In this document: positions 35,429-43,612 of the stretch, piece after piece
Layout: every line of letters begins with the position of its first letter
How positions within the stretch are numbered: position 1 is the first letter of the stretch
Source of the DNA: JAANXG01 sp963731035
GTDB lineage: Bacteria; Pseudomonadota; Gammaproteobacteria; Arenicellales; JAANXG01
Direction of reading: 5' to 3'
DNA length: 64,000 nucleotides
Assembly: GCA_963731035.1 (NCBI GenBank)
Contig: CAVSUY010000017.1
Span: forward strand, 62,001 to 126,000
The notes under the pieces: model-generated
The model's input: the letters and a program-made list of their open reading frames with translations, nothing else
Database searches by the model: none
What the model was told of the DNA's origin: nothing
Made by a program: the position numbers and the translations under genes

Positions 35429-36319
35429 CTACTTGCCTGTTCTTGACTTGGATACGTTGGCGAGTCCTGATTTGAGATCAGGGTAGCGGAGGGAGATGGT
35501 GAGGGTTTTCAGGAGCTTGTCGTTCCTGATGCGGCGGGATTCGGTCAGGTAGCTCAGCATCCGGGGGCTGAGGGTCGCCTCCATCCGGTCGCGGGGCAGG
35601 ACTGGCAGGCGGCGGAGGCCGAGGGCATCGGCGGCGAGGTCGAAATATTGGCGCAGAGTGCCGGGCGAGCCGTCGCTGACGTTGAACAGGCCCGTCACGG
35701 CCGGCCGGGCCATGACCTCGACGCAGACTTCGACGAGGTCCTCGATGTGAATCCGGTTGGTGTATCCGCAGTCATCGGCGGCCGGCATCGGCGCCTGCTC
35801 GCGCAACCGCTTCTCCGGCAGCCGGTCGGGGCCGTAGATACCCGCGACGCGCAGTATCGCCAGCGGCATCTCGTGTCTCTTCGCGTAGCCCTCGAGGAGT
35901 TGCTCCGCACCGAGACGTCGCCGCGCCCGGTCCGATTCTGGATTGGGTGGCCGGGACTCGCCTACCCAGTCTCCGCCGCAGTCGCCGTAGACGCCGGTGG
36001 TGCTGACCAGCACCGTCTTGGCGGGTGGGGCTCGCAGCGCCTCGGTCAGATTTCGCATTCGAGTGTCCATCATTCCGGAAGCCGGTGGCGGCGCGAAATA
36101 GTACAGCCGGGTGCCGCTCATCGCGTCCACAGGCAGCGTCGCCAGGTCGTCGAGATCGCCGCGGTGGCGTTCCAGGCGCGGGTGCATGGGCTCGGCGATG
36201 GTGACCGGGCGCCGGACCAGGGCGCGGACCTTGGCTCCGCGTTTTAGCCAACGGACGGCCACGCGCCGGCCCAGGTCGCCGTATCCAATGATGAAAACAG
36301 GTGTTGCGCGGTCGCTCAC
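35429..36319 (-). CDS. NAD(P)-dependent SDR/epimerase family protein
   Basis: The GTG at 36319 has AGGAG seven bases upstream; the 27-base longer start would lie inside a repeat. The 296-residue protein has a Rossmann motif FIIGYGDLGRRVAVRWL, VLVSTTGVYGDCGG and an ILRVAGIYGPDRLP segment, the layout of extended short-chain dehydrogenases related to YeeZ. The catalytic YxxxK is not clearly preserved, so it may be an atypical reductase or a regulator. It follows the Kef-type antiporter gene by 42 bp, with a repeat in between. Confidence 0.85.
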   Translation of the reverse strand: MSDRATPVFIIGYGDLGRRVAVRWLKRGAKVRALVRRPVTIAEPMHPRLERHRGDLDDLATLPVDAMSGTRLYYFAPPPASGMMDTRMRNLTEALRAPPAKTVLVSTTGVYGDCGGDWVGESRPPNPESDRARRRLGAEQLLEGYAKRHEMPLAILRVAGIYGPDRLPEKRLREQAPMPAADDCGYTNRIHIEDLVEVCVEVMARPAVTGLFNVSDGSPGTLRQYFDLAADALGLRRLPVLPRDRMEATLSPRMLSYLTESRRIRNDKLLKTLTISLRYPDLKSGLANVSKSRTGK

Positions 36320-36329
36320 GGCCGAGCTC

Positions 36330-36348
36330 CTAGTGACGGGGTACACTA
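36330..36348. repeat. 19-bp repeat CTAGTGACGGGGTACACTA, copy 1, with decayed tandem copy
   Basis: The 19 bases occur perfectly again at 39298-39316. The ends TAGTG/CACTA are complementary, so each copy can form a small stem-loop. A second, imperfect unit (GACCGGGTACACTAG, 36351-36365) follows at once. It lies in the leader of the SDR gene. Confidence 0.75.
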
Positions 36349-36361
36349 GCGACCGGGTACA

Positions 36362-37531
36362 CTAGTCGCGGCGCAGCCGGTCGGAGACGGCGATCGGTGT
36401 TGGATAGCGCAGCACTATCACATACGTCGATGCCACGAAGGTCATGATAGTAGCTGTTTGTACCAGGTAGACGGCCCCCGGGCTTGCCAGCTTGAGATCC
36501 AGCGCCAGAAACGCGATCAACAGAGCAAATTCGCTCATCTGGCCGAGCCGCCAGCCGGTCTCCCAGGCCAGATCCTCGCGCTCCGCGGAGTGGATCAGAA
36601 AGAAACGGAACAACACCGGTTTGATGCACAGCAGGACCAGCGCCAGCGCGGCCGCCGGCAACAGCACCTGTCCCACCACCGCGAGATCCAGACCGGCGCC
36701 GAGGGCGAAGAAGAACATTACCAGGAAGAAGTCACGCAGGGGCTTGAGGCTTTCGGCGATGTAACGGGAAATGGGATTGGTGGCAACCGCCACGCCGGCG
36801 ATGAAAGCGCCGATCTCGTGTGACAGTCCCAGCCAGTAGCCGCACTGGGCGATGCCCAGGCACCATCCGAGTGCCAGAAGGAAGACATACTCGTGAATCC
36901 GGTCGAACCTGCTGATAAGGGGCAGTAGAACGTATTTCTCCAGGATGTAGGCGACCACCGCGAGCAGCGGCAGTCCCGCCAGAGCGAGCAGCACGTCCGC
37001 AAACGGCGTGCTGCCCTTGGCGAGGCCCTGCAGCACCAGCATCGCCACGATGGCGATGACGTCCTGGAGCAGCAGGATGCTGATGATGATCTCCCCCATG
37101 TGGCGATGGTGCAGCACCGTGGTGGGAAGCAGTTTCAGGCCGATGATGGTACTGGAAAAGGTTCCGGCAACCCCGATCAGCAGGCTGTCGGCGGGGGAAT
37201 AGCCGAATGCCAGCGCAATGCCCCAGCTGGCGACGCCGAACAGCAAGGTGGTGGACAGCGTCACCAGCATGGTTTCCCGCAGCAGGTGCACCAACTTCTG
37301 CGGATGCAGGTTCAGCCCCAGAAGGAACAACAAGAAAATGATTCCGATCTGGGCGATGTCCTGGATCAGGTTGGCATCGGAAACCCACTTCAGGCCCCAT
37401 GGGCCCACCAGCGCCCCGAGCACGATGTATCCCACCAGCAGAGCCTGGCGCGCGTACAGTGCCAGCGTCGCCATGACCGCGGCGCCTGAGAAGATCAGGA
37501 ACATCGAGTAGATGATGGATTCGCCGTGCAT
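36362..37531 (-). CDS. Kef-type cation:proton antiporter (CPA2 family), membrane domain only
   Basis: The 389-residue protein has about twelve hydrophobic segments and the CPA2 features QIGIIFLLFLLGLNLHPQKL, GTFSSTIIGLKLL, LLLQDVIAIVAMLVL (with the ion-binding Asp) and SHEIGAFIAGVAVATNP. There is no C-terminal TrkA-N domain, unlike KefB/KefC, so regulation differs. It exchanges K+ or Na+ for protons at the cytoplasmic membrane. Confidence 0.92.
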   Translation of the reverse strand: MHGESIIYSMFLIFSGAAVMATLALYARQALLVGYIVLGALVGPWGLKWVSDANLIQDIAQIGIIFLLFLLGLNLHPQKLVHLLRETMLVTLSTTLLFGVASWGIALAFGYSPADSLLIGVAGTFSSTIIGLKLLPTTVLHHRHMGEIIISILLLQDVIAIVAMLVLQGLAKGSTPFADVLLALAGLPLLAVVAYILEKYVLLPLISRFDRIHEYVFLLALGWCLGIAQCGYWLGLSHEIGAFIAGVAVATNPISRYIAESLKPLRDFFLVMFFFALGAGLDLAVVGQVLLPAAALALVLLCIKPVLFRFFLIHSAEREDLAWETGWRLGQMSEFALLIAFLALDLKLASPGAVYLVQTATIMTFVASTYVIVLRYPTPIAVSDRLRRD

Positions 37532-37580
37532 GGTTCTGGTTGATGCCTGGTTCGGTGTGCGACCGGTTCGTCCGAGGGTT

Positions 37581-37604
37581 AAGCGCGACTGAAGTCGCTC
37601 CTAC
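37581..37604 (-). repeat. REP palindrome, single inverted copy
   Basis: GCGCGACTGAAGTCGCTCCTAC is the reverse of the GTAGGAGCGAC-TTCA-GTCGCG form seen at 63287. It lies between the thioredoxin-like gene end (37633) and the antiporter start (37531), all on the minus strand. Confidence 0.85.
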
Positions 37605-37632
37605 AATCCCGGGTTACGCACTGCGGCGAGAC

Positions 37633-38223
37633 TCAACCGAAATAGTCGGGCGCGTTGCCGTCTTTCCATTTGATGTTGCAGCCCATGCTGGGGGTCTGGT
37701 CCTCCGGGACCTTCTTCCCCTCTAGTACCTGGTCGATGGCGCGGCGCAGGTCCTCACCGGTCGCGGGTACCTCATTGCTGGGCCGAGCCGCGTCGAATTG
37801 GCCCCGGTACACGAGCTTGCGGTCGTGATCGTAGAGGAAGAAATCCGGTGTGCAGGCGGCGCGGTACGCCTTGGCGGTAGTCTGGCTGTCGTCATGCAGG
37901 TAGGGGAAGACATAACCGTGATTCCGAGCTTCCTCGGCCATGCTCTCCGGGCCGTCATTCGGATGGGTCTCCTGATCGTTGGCGCAGATGGCCACCAGCC
38001 CGAGGTCCTTGTCCCGGTAGTCCCGGCCGAGTTGCGCCAAGCCCTCACGGATTCGCTTGACGAAGGGGCAGTGGTTGCAGATGAACATCACCAGCAGGCC
38101 TTTCTTGCCGTCGAAATCGCTCAGGGAGACGGTTCCGCCCCCGAACTCGGGATTGGTATTCGGCAGCCTGAAGTCGGGAGCCATGTTGCCCAGCTCGGGC
38201 ATGGTGGACGGGGTATCGACCAT
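37633..38223 (-). CDS. Thioredoxin-fold (AhpC/TSA-like) protein
   Basis: The 196-residue protein has the peroxiredoxin-like start MPELGNMAPDFRLP, then LLVMFICNHCPFVKRIREGL, where a single cysteine in NHCPFVK replaces the CxxC of thioredoxins, and CTPDFFLYDHDRKLVYRGQFD. This single-Cys family is widespread and usually called thioredoxin family protein; activity is probably peroxidase- or reductase-like. Its ATG follows the stop of the Nudix gene directly (TAA-ATG), so the two form an operon. REP at 37581 follows it. Confidence 0.9.
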   Translation of the reverse strand: MVDTPSTMPELGNMAPDFRLPNTNPEFGGGTVSLSDFDGKKGLLVMFICNHCPFVKRIREGLAQLGRDYRDKDLGLVAICANDQETHPNDGPESMAEEARNHGYVFPYLHDDSQTTAKAYRAACTPDFFLYDHDRKLVYRGQFDAARPSNEVPATGEDLRRAIDQVLEGKKVPEDQTPSMGCNIKWKDGNAPDYFG

Positions 38224-38853
38224 TTAGTCACTCTCCGTGGGAATTGATTGTACGTACTCGGCATCAACCAGGAACGGCTGTCCGAGGATCTGGAAAAACG
38301 ACATCAGGAACCGGCGGGTGAGTCCCCACACGATCTGATGATCCCTGCGGCCGACTCGAACACCGGGAAACCGCTCGTCCGGCGCCGGCGGGTACTTGGC
38401 GTATGCGAAGCGCCCGGAATCCATGAAGGTGGCCAGAGGTTCCCAGACGATGTCGGCGACTTCGTAGTTGGGGACGGTACGCTGCCGGTTGCTGTCGAAG
38501 TACACGAACCCGGATACGACGATGCCGCTTCTATGGGCCCGGTGCCGCCCCTGGACGTCATCCAATCGTCCCATATATGTTGCTGCTGTCAAATCGATGC
38601 CCACTTCCTCCAGTGTTTCGCGTTCCGCGGCACCCCGTGCGTCGGGGTCGTCGGCTTCCACGATCCCGCCGGGGAATGCCATTTGCCCGGACCAGGGATC
38701 GCTGTCGACACGGGTGCGCTCGATGAACAACACTTCCTCGCCGTCCTCGCCGGGGCGCAGGATCATCGCTACCGCGCCGTGGCGGTTGTTTTCGAGGTTC
38801 AGCAGCCTCGGCTCGTGGGCCGAGAGCCGGGACGAGATCTCTTCTTTTCGCAT
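38224..38853 (-). CDS. CoA pyrophosphatase, Nudix family (NudL-like)
   Basis: The 209-residue protein contains VLFIERTRVDSDPWSGQMAF and FPGGIVEADDPDARGAAERE followed by TLEEVGI. The GQMAFPGG stretch plus the Nudix box with an insertion is the UPF0035/CoAse signature. It would hydrolyse CoA or acyl-CoA to 3',5'-ADP and phosphopantetheine. It is the first gene of a two-gene operon with the thioredoxin-like protein. Confidence 0.9.
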   Translation of the reverse strand: MRKEEISSRLSAHEPRLLNLENNRHGAVAMILRPGEDGEEVLFIERTRVDSDPWSGQMAFPGGIVEADDPDARGAAERETLEEVGIDLTAATYMGRLDDVQGRHRAHRSGIVVSGFVYFDSNRQRTVPNYEVADIVWEPLATFMDSGRFAYAKYPPAPDERFPGVRVGRRDHQIVWGLTRRFLMSFFQILGQPFLVDAEYVQSIPTESD

Positions 38854-39093
38854 CGTCGATCCGCAACCATCTCACATCGGTATTTCACAGACTAACGCAT
38901 TCCCGCTCATTCATCATGCCCGGATTGCCGCGCGTCGAGTGGTACCAGGGATGCGACACCGATTCAAATCGCTCCTGCATCACTTGCCGACGCGGCAGGA
39001 ATATCAAGTGTTCCGTCGCAGTATCGGTATCGCCGCCCATCCGGAGGTCACCACCGGGGGACCATGCAACGGCGGCAACAAAACCTGACAGTC

Positions 39094-39540
39094 ATGAGTA
39101 AACGCGAACAGATCCCGACCCCGGACCAGAAGGCCCTCGCCATCAACCTGGACAAGCTGACGTGATCCTGCGCGTGCGTATGCTGGACGACGACAACCGC
39201 CTGCAGTTCGAGGCCCTCGGCATCCTCGAGGCGATGGGCACGCTTGTTCCCGGGCAACACCCAGGTCTACGTGTATCCGACGCGCGCTGGCGGCGAACTA
39301 GTGACGGGGTACACTAATCGGCCTGGAGAACATCCGGGTGCCCGATCACCTGCGATATCTGCGACTCCTGGTGAGCAACCGTCTGATGATCGCCAGTGAC
39401 GAGTACAAAGAAGAGCACCTGCATATCTCGGCACGCCATATCGCCGAGCAGATTCCCGGCGGGCGGGGCGACTGGGAACGTCAGCTCCCGGACAGCGTCA
39501 CCAGGCAGATTCCGGAACGCAAGCTGCTCGGTCTGCCTTG
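39094..39540 (+). pseudogene. Decayed remnant of a NAMPT/adenylyltransferase-like 'TonB-dependent receptor' misnamed family
   Basis: ATG 39094 starts MSKREQIPTPDQKALAINLD, then stops after 23 residues. A second frame from 39162 reads VILRVRMLDDDNRLQFEALG, and a third reads FPGNTQVYVYPTRAGGEL near 39246-39300. From about 39320, ENIRVPDHLRYLRLLVSNRL continues to about 39540. These pieces match, in order as I remember it, a roughly 450-500-residue proteobacterial family often mislabelled as TonB-dependent receptor or nicotinate-nucleotide adenylyltransferase. Large deletions and at least two frame changes make this a dead gene. The family match is from memory and needs a search. Confidence 0.5.
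39298..39316. repeat. 19-bp repeat CTAGTGACGGGGTACACTA, copy 2
   Basis: Perfect copy of the element at 36330-36348. It lies exactly at a frame break inside the decayed gene, between the GGEL and ENIRVPDHL fragments. Confidence 0.75.
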
Positions 39541-39838
39541 GCCGGTGCAGCCCCCCTGCCGCGGCCAGGGCACGCCGTCCGTGGCGGGCCCTGGCAGGCT
39601 TCCTGCCCTTCGGTGGCGATTCCCGTCGCCGCATCGACCTCCGGTGCTGGATGCGATCCCCCAGCTGGTCGCGGTGCCGTCCCTGACGCACGGCGGCGCA
39701 ATCCCTGCCGCCGATCGGCTATCCTTGCCGCATGACCGACTCGCTTCCCTTTGCCGTCGCCTCCGTGCGATTGAGAATCTACGGGACAGGCGCGGCCCTC
39801 AAATCACCCGGGCGGGTGAACTTTCGACCGGCGAAGTC

Positions 39839-41167
39839 ATGACCGCGGGCCCGGACAGGACACGGCCTCTCGCGGACCGCATGCGGCCCGGGAGCATTGA
39901 CGATTTCGTCGGGCAGGACCACCTGCTCGGCCCTGACAAGCCGGTGCGCCAGGCCTGGGAAAGCAAGACCTTGCATTCGATGATCCTGTGGGGTCCCCCG
40001 GGCACGGGCAAGACCACGCTGGCGCGCATGCTCGCGGAGAACGCCGACGCCGAGTTCATCACCCTGTCGGCGGTGTTGAGCGGCGTGAAGGACATCCGTG
40101 CCGCCGTCGAACGGGCGAGCGTGCTCAAGAAGGAGCAGCAGCGCCGCACGGTCCTGTTCGTCGACGAGGTCCATCGTTTCAACAAGGCCCAACAGGATGC
40201 ATTCCTGCCCCACGTCGAGGACGGTACTTTGACCTTTCTCGGCGCCACCACGGAGAACCCGTCCTTCGAGCTCAACAACGCGCTGTTGTCCCGGGCCCGG
40301 GTCTATGTGCTGAAGCCGCTGGACCCAGCCACCATCGAGCGCATCATCGACCGCGCCCTGACCAGTCCGGAAGGGCTCGCGAATACCCCGGTACGAATCG
40401 AGGACGACGCCCGGACGGCGATCGCGCGGGCTGCGGACGGCGACGCGCGACGGGCGCTGAATTTCCTGGAACTCGCGGTGGACTTGTCGGAGGGGGACGG
40501 CGATCAGGTAGTTACGGAAGTCGTGGTCCGGGAGGTCATCGGCGGCGGCTTGCGCCGCTTCGATAAAGGCGGCGACGTGTTTTATGATCAGATTTCCGCC
40601 TTGCACAAGTCCATCCGGGGCTCCGATCCGGATGCTGCGCTGTACTGGTACGCGCGAATGATAGACGGTGGCTGCGATCCGCTGTACCTGGCGCGGCGGC
40701 TGGTGCGCATCGCCTCAGAAGATATCGGCAACGCTGATCCCCGTGCCCTGCAGCTGTCACTCAATGCCTGGGATACGTATCTGCGACTTGGTACGCCGGA
40801 GGGCGAGCTGGCCCTTGGTCAGGCGGTGGTCTACCTCGCCTGTGCCGCGAAGAGCAACGCAGTCTACACGGCCCTCAACGCCGCCATGAACGACGCCCGG
40901 GAGCAGGGCTCCCTGGAGGTGCCTGCGCACCTGCGCAACGCGCCGACCCGCCTGGCTCGCCAGATGGGCCACGGTGCCGCATATCGGTATGCCCACGACG
41001 AGCTCGATGCCTATGCCGCCGGAGAAAACTACTTTCCCGACGGAATGACGAAGAAGACTTACTACAAGCCCGTCAACCGCGGACTGGAGCAGAAGATCGC
41101 GGAGAAGCTGGCTTACCTGAGAGGGCGGGACAAGGAAGCGAAGGGCAAGTCGGGGAATCGCGGCTAG
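39839..41167 (+). CDS. rarA: Replication-associated recombination protein A (RarA/MgsA)
   Basis: The ATG at 39839 gives 442 residues, the family length; the frame is open further upstream only through the pseudogene. The AAA+ core has Walker A WGPPGTGKTTLARML, Walker B LFVDEVHRF, sensor 1 LGATTENPSFE and arginine-finger SRARVYVLKPL; the C-terminal part includes GGCDPLYLARRLVRIASEDIG and ends NYFPDGMTKKTYYKPVNRG. RarA acts at blocked replication forks with single-stranded DNA-binding protein. A 36-codon frame (39732-39842) overlaps its start but has no recognisable identity. Confidence 0.96.
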   Translation: MTAGPDRTRPLADRMRPGSIDDFVGQDHLLGPDKPVRQAWESKTLHSMILWGPPGTGKTTLARMLAENADAEFITLSAVLSGVKDIRAAVERASVLKKEQQRRTVLFVDEVHRFNKAQQDAFLPHVEDGTLTFLGATTENPSFELNNALLSRARVYVLKPLDPATIERIIDRALTSPEGLANTPVRIEDDARTAIARAADGDARRALNFLELAVDLSEGDGDQVVTEVVVREVIGGGLRRFDKGGDVFYDQISALHKSIRGSDPDAALYWYARMIDGGCDPLYLARRLVRIASEDIGNADPRALQLSLNAWDTYLRLGTPEGELALGQAVVYLACAAKSNAVYTALNAAMNDAREQGSLEVPAHLRNAPTRLARQMGHGAAYRYAHDELDAYAAGENYFPDGMTKKTYYKPVNRGLEQKIAEKLAYLRGRDKEAKGKSGNRG

Positions 41168-41249
41168 CCGGCGGCCGGCCCGCGCCCCCGGGGATTACCG
41201 TCGGTTTTTGCATCCTTGCGGGTCGGTATTCTATCGCGACGTATTTTTG

Positions 41250-41488
41250 ATCGCGGCTGAAGCCGCTCCTACAATCCGCGGTTCATCGGGATGCCTGTCC
41301 CCGGATTGTAGGAGCGGCATCAGCCGCGATTGCCCGTTACAGTCTCACCATTCCACGTCGGCCTGGAACACCGGGCCGCCAATCCGCGGTTCATCGGGAT
41401 GCTAGTCCCCGGCTTGTAGGAGCGGCTTCAGCCGCGATTGCCCGTTACGGTCTCACCATTTCACTCCGGCCTGGAACACCGGGCCGCT
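41250..41488. repeat. 108-bp tandem duplication carrying a REP and the 3' end of the outer-membrane gene
   Basis: Copies at 41273-41380 and 41381-41488 differ at about nine positions. Each holds one REP (GTAGGAGCGGC at 41308 and 41416) followed by TCTCACCATT, which in copy 2 is the stop and last residues of the OMP gene at 41453. Copy 1 still encodes GPVFQADVEW and a stop in the same reading. A third, inverted REP sits at 41250-41272. Confidence 0.9.
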
Positions 41489-42094
41489 GGCGCTGGTATT
41501 GCGTCCGCTGCCGGTAGCTTTGTCGGTAAAGTTCAGATCGAACTTCCGCCAGCCCGCGCTGAGCGTCATGAACGGCAAAGGCGAGAACCCGACGCCACCT
41601 TCCAGTTCCAGGGCGTCCAGGTTCTTGCGGGAGTCGGTGTCGCCGAACACCGGCATCCAGGCAGTCTGCCCGTAGGCGTAGACCGCCCCCAGGATGCCCA
41701 CCTGACCCTCCAGCAGCAGGCGCGGACCGTGGGCGTCGCCGCCGCTCAGGCCCAGTTGCTCGTAGCCGGCGCCCGCGGCGATGTAATTATGCTCGGTTAC
41801 GGACAACAATCGCCGTTTCACGTCCAGGTTGAAGTAGTCGACGTCGTTGGCGCCGCTGGAATCCGCGAGATCGGACCGGTAAATGGCCCCGCCCAGGCCC
41901 CACCGTTCGTTCCACCACAGGTCGACGCGGCCGCCGAAGGCGCCGGCGTCGAGTTTGCCGGCGCCCAGGTCGGCGTCGAATTTGTTGGCCCACCAGTTCA
42001 GGGTGGCTTGGCCATCCACGGGCCCGACCGCCATGGCGGCGGGAACGGGGAGCCAGCACAGGGCCAGCAGCAGTAGTCTCACGCGACGCATCAT
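41453..42094 (-). CDS. Outer-membrane beta-barrel protein
   Basis: The 213-residue protein has a signal peptide (RLLLLALCWLPVPAAMA) and a barrel-like body with alternating aromatic residues (LNWWANKFDADLG, RVDLWWNERWGLGGAIYR, VDYFNLDVKRRLLSV, FMTLSAGWRKFDLNF), ending in tryptophan (VFQAGVKW), which serves as assembly signal. It may form an eight-stranded barrel; I cannot name the family with confidence, and YfaZ-like is a possibility. Its 3' end has been duplicated downstream. Confidence 0.8.
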   Translation of the reverse strand: MMRRVRLLLLALCWLPVPAAMAVGPVDGQATLNWWANKFDADLGAGKLDAGAFGGRVDLWWNERWGLGGAIYRSDLADSSGANDVDYFNLDVKRRLLSVTEHNYIAAGAGYEQLGLSGGDAHGPRLLLEGQVGILGAVYAYGQTAWMPVFGDTDSRKNLDALELEGGVGFSPLPFMTLSAGWRKFDLNFTDKATGSGRNTSASGPVFQAGVKW

Positions 42095-42331
42095 CGAAAA
42101 AGTTCCAGTGAAATCAGTGCAGTAAGCTATCAGAATTCACAAATCGCTACAATTAAAGGTTGCATCCAATTGTTTTCAGGGGTTTCTTTGTGAGTGACGA
42201 CTTGGAGAGGGGAACGACCGGCATACCCGGACGGTGACGCCGCGACACATGGATTTTCCAGTGCTCGCGCACATGTAGTAAAACACCGCCGCGGACAAAA
42301 TCACTGACGACGACTTGATGGAGGATGAAGC

Positions 42332-42961
42332 ATGATCTCAGCCCTGGACGCCCTTGAACGCCTGCGACTGGGAAATCGGCATTTCGTGTCCGAGCACCCC
42401 GATCACGAGATGCACACCACCCGCGCGCGCCGCAAGGAACTGGTGCAAGGTCAGGAGCCTTTCGCGATCATTCTCGGTTGCTCCGACTCACGGGTGCCCG
42501 CGGAGATCATCTTTGACCAGGGTCTGGGTGACTTGTTCGTGATCCGGGTGGCCGGCAACATCATCGCACCATCGCTGGTGGGCAGCGTGGAATTTGCGGC
42601 GGAGCGCTTCGGCACCCGCCTGGTCGTGGTGCTGGGGCACTCCGGATGCGGCGCGGTGCAGGCGACGCTGGAGGTCCTGGAGCAGCCGATTGAAAGCCGT
42701 TCGGTCAACCTTCATGCGATTGTCGATCGCATCCGTCCGGTGCTGGAGCCATTGATGGAGACCGATCTGAGACGGGACCCGGAGGCATTGATCAGGAAGG
42801 CCGTGAGGGCGAATATCCGTGCCTCCGCAAACCAGCTTCGCCACGGATCGTCCTTCCTCGAGCGATCCATACAGGGGGAAGGTCTGCTCGTAGTCGGTGC
42901 CGAATATTCCCTCGAGACCGGCCTGGTCGATTTCTTCGATGGCGTACCGGCGACCGGCTGA
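42332..42961 (+). CDS. Beta-class carbonic anhydrase
   Basis: The 209-residue protein has zinc ligands Cys50 (ILGCSDSRVPAE with the Asp-Arg dyad at 52/54), His103 and Cys106 (LGHSGCGAV). A good ribosome site GGAGGATGAAGC precedes the ATG. It interconverts CO2 and bicarbonate in the cytosol. It ends 33 bp before fetA on the same strand and may be co-transcribed with it. In some organisms this class also provides bicarbonate for carboxylases. Confidence 0.95.
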   Translation: MISALDALERLRLGNRHFVSEHPDHEMHTTRARRKELVQGQEPFAIILGCSDSRVPAEIIFDQGLGDLFVIRVAGNIIAPSLVGSVEFAAERFGTRLVVVLGHSGCGAVQATLEVLEQPIESRSVNLHAIVDRIRPVLEPLMETDLRRDPEALIRKAVRANIRASANQLRHGSSFLERSIQGEGLLVVGAEYSLETGLVDFFDGVPATG

Positions 42962-42994
42962 TGGTATTCCGGTGGTGAAAGGGCGACATCCGTC

Positions 42995-43612
42995 GTGAGC
43001 TCGTTGACCCTGCTGGTCATCCAGGATCTGGCGTTCGACCAATCCGGTCCCTTCAGTCTCACTCTGCAGCGTGGTGAATGCGTCGGACTGAGCGGACCAT
43101 CCGGCAGCGGAAAGACGCGTCTGCTGCGTGCGGTGGCTGACCTCGATGTGCACACTGCGCATATGTGGCTGGACGGGGTCGCCTGCGAGGATACGTCGGC
43201 GCCGGTCTGGCGGCGGCGGGTGGGGCTGCTGCCGTCGGAAAGCGCGTGGTGGTACGACGAAGTGGGGGCACACTTCGGGAGTGCGCCGGCGACGGACCGG
43301 CTGCAGGCGTTGGGCTTCGGCGACGAGGTGCTGCATTGGCGGGTGGATCGCCTGTCCAGCGGTGAGCGGCAGCGGCTCGCCGTGCTGCGCCTGCTGTCAA
43401 TAGAGCCACGGGTGCTGCTACTGGACGAGCCAACTGCCAACCTCGACGAAGACAACGCGGCTGGAGTCGAGTCGTTGGTGCGGGATTACCTGCTTCGCCG
43501 TGATGCCGCGGCGATCTGGGTCGGGCACGACAACCGCCAGCTCCAGCGGGTGGCTGCGCGGTGTTATCGCATAGACCAGGAACGCTTGGTGGAGACGGAG
43601 GCCGCGGCGTGA
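42995..43612 (+). CDS. fetA: ABC transporter ATP-binding protein, FetA/YbbL-like
   Basis: Starting with GTG at 42995, the 205-residue ATPase has Walker A GLSGPSGSGKTRLL, signature LSSGERQRLAVL, Walker B VLLLDEPTANLD and H-loop VGHDN. It is short, like E. coli FetA (YbbL), and its stop overlaps the GTG of the permease gene (GTGA). In E. coli FetAB is reported to export iron and help withstand oxidative stress. Gene symbol is by homology to that pair. Confidence 0.88.
   Translation: MSSLTLLVIQDLAFDQSGPFSLTLQRGECVGLSGPSGSGKTRLLRAVADLDVHTAHMWLDGVACEDTSAPVWRRRVGLLPSESAWWYDEVGAHFGSAPATDRLQALGFGDEVLHWRVDRLSSGERQRLAVLRLLSIEPRVLLLDEPTANLDEDNAAGVESLVRDYLLRRDAAAIWVGHDNRQLQRVAARCYRIDQERLVETEAAA

Noticed and set aside
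36319..36346. Earlier GTG start of the SDR gene
   Set aside because: It falls inside the 19-bp repeat and has no ribosome site, whereas the GTG at 36319 has AGGAG.
38953..38979. Additional REP copy near 38.96 kb
   Set aside because: Only a weak match (GCGATTTGAATCGG arms); not counted as a confident copy.
39732..39842. 36-codon frame overlapping the rarA start
   Set aside because: It is translationally placed like a leader, but there is no evidence of conservation.
41250..41490. CRISPR-like repeat array
   Set aside because: Repeats are two tandem 108-bp units with REPs, no regular spacers and no cas genes.
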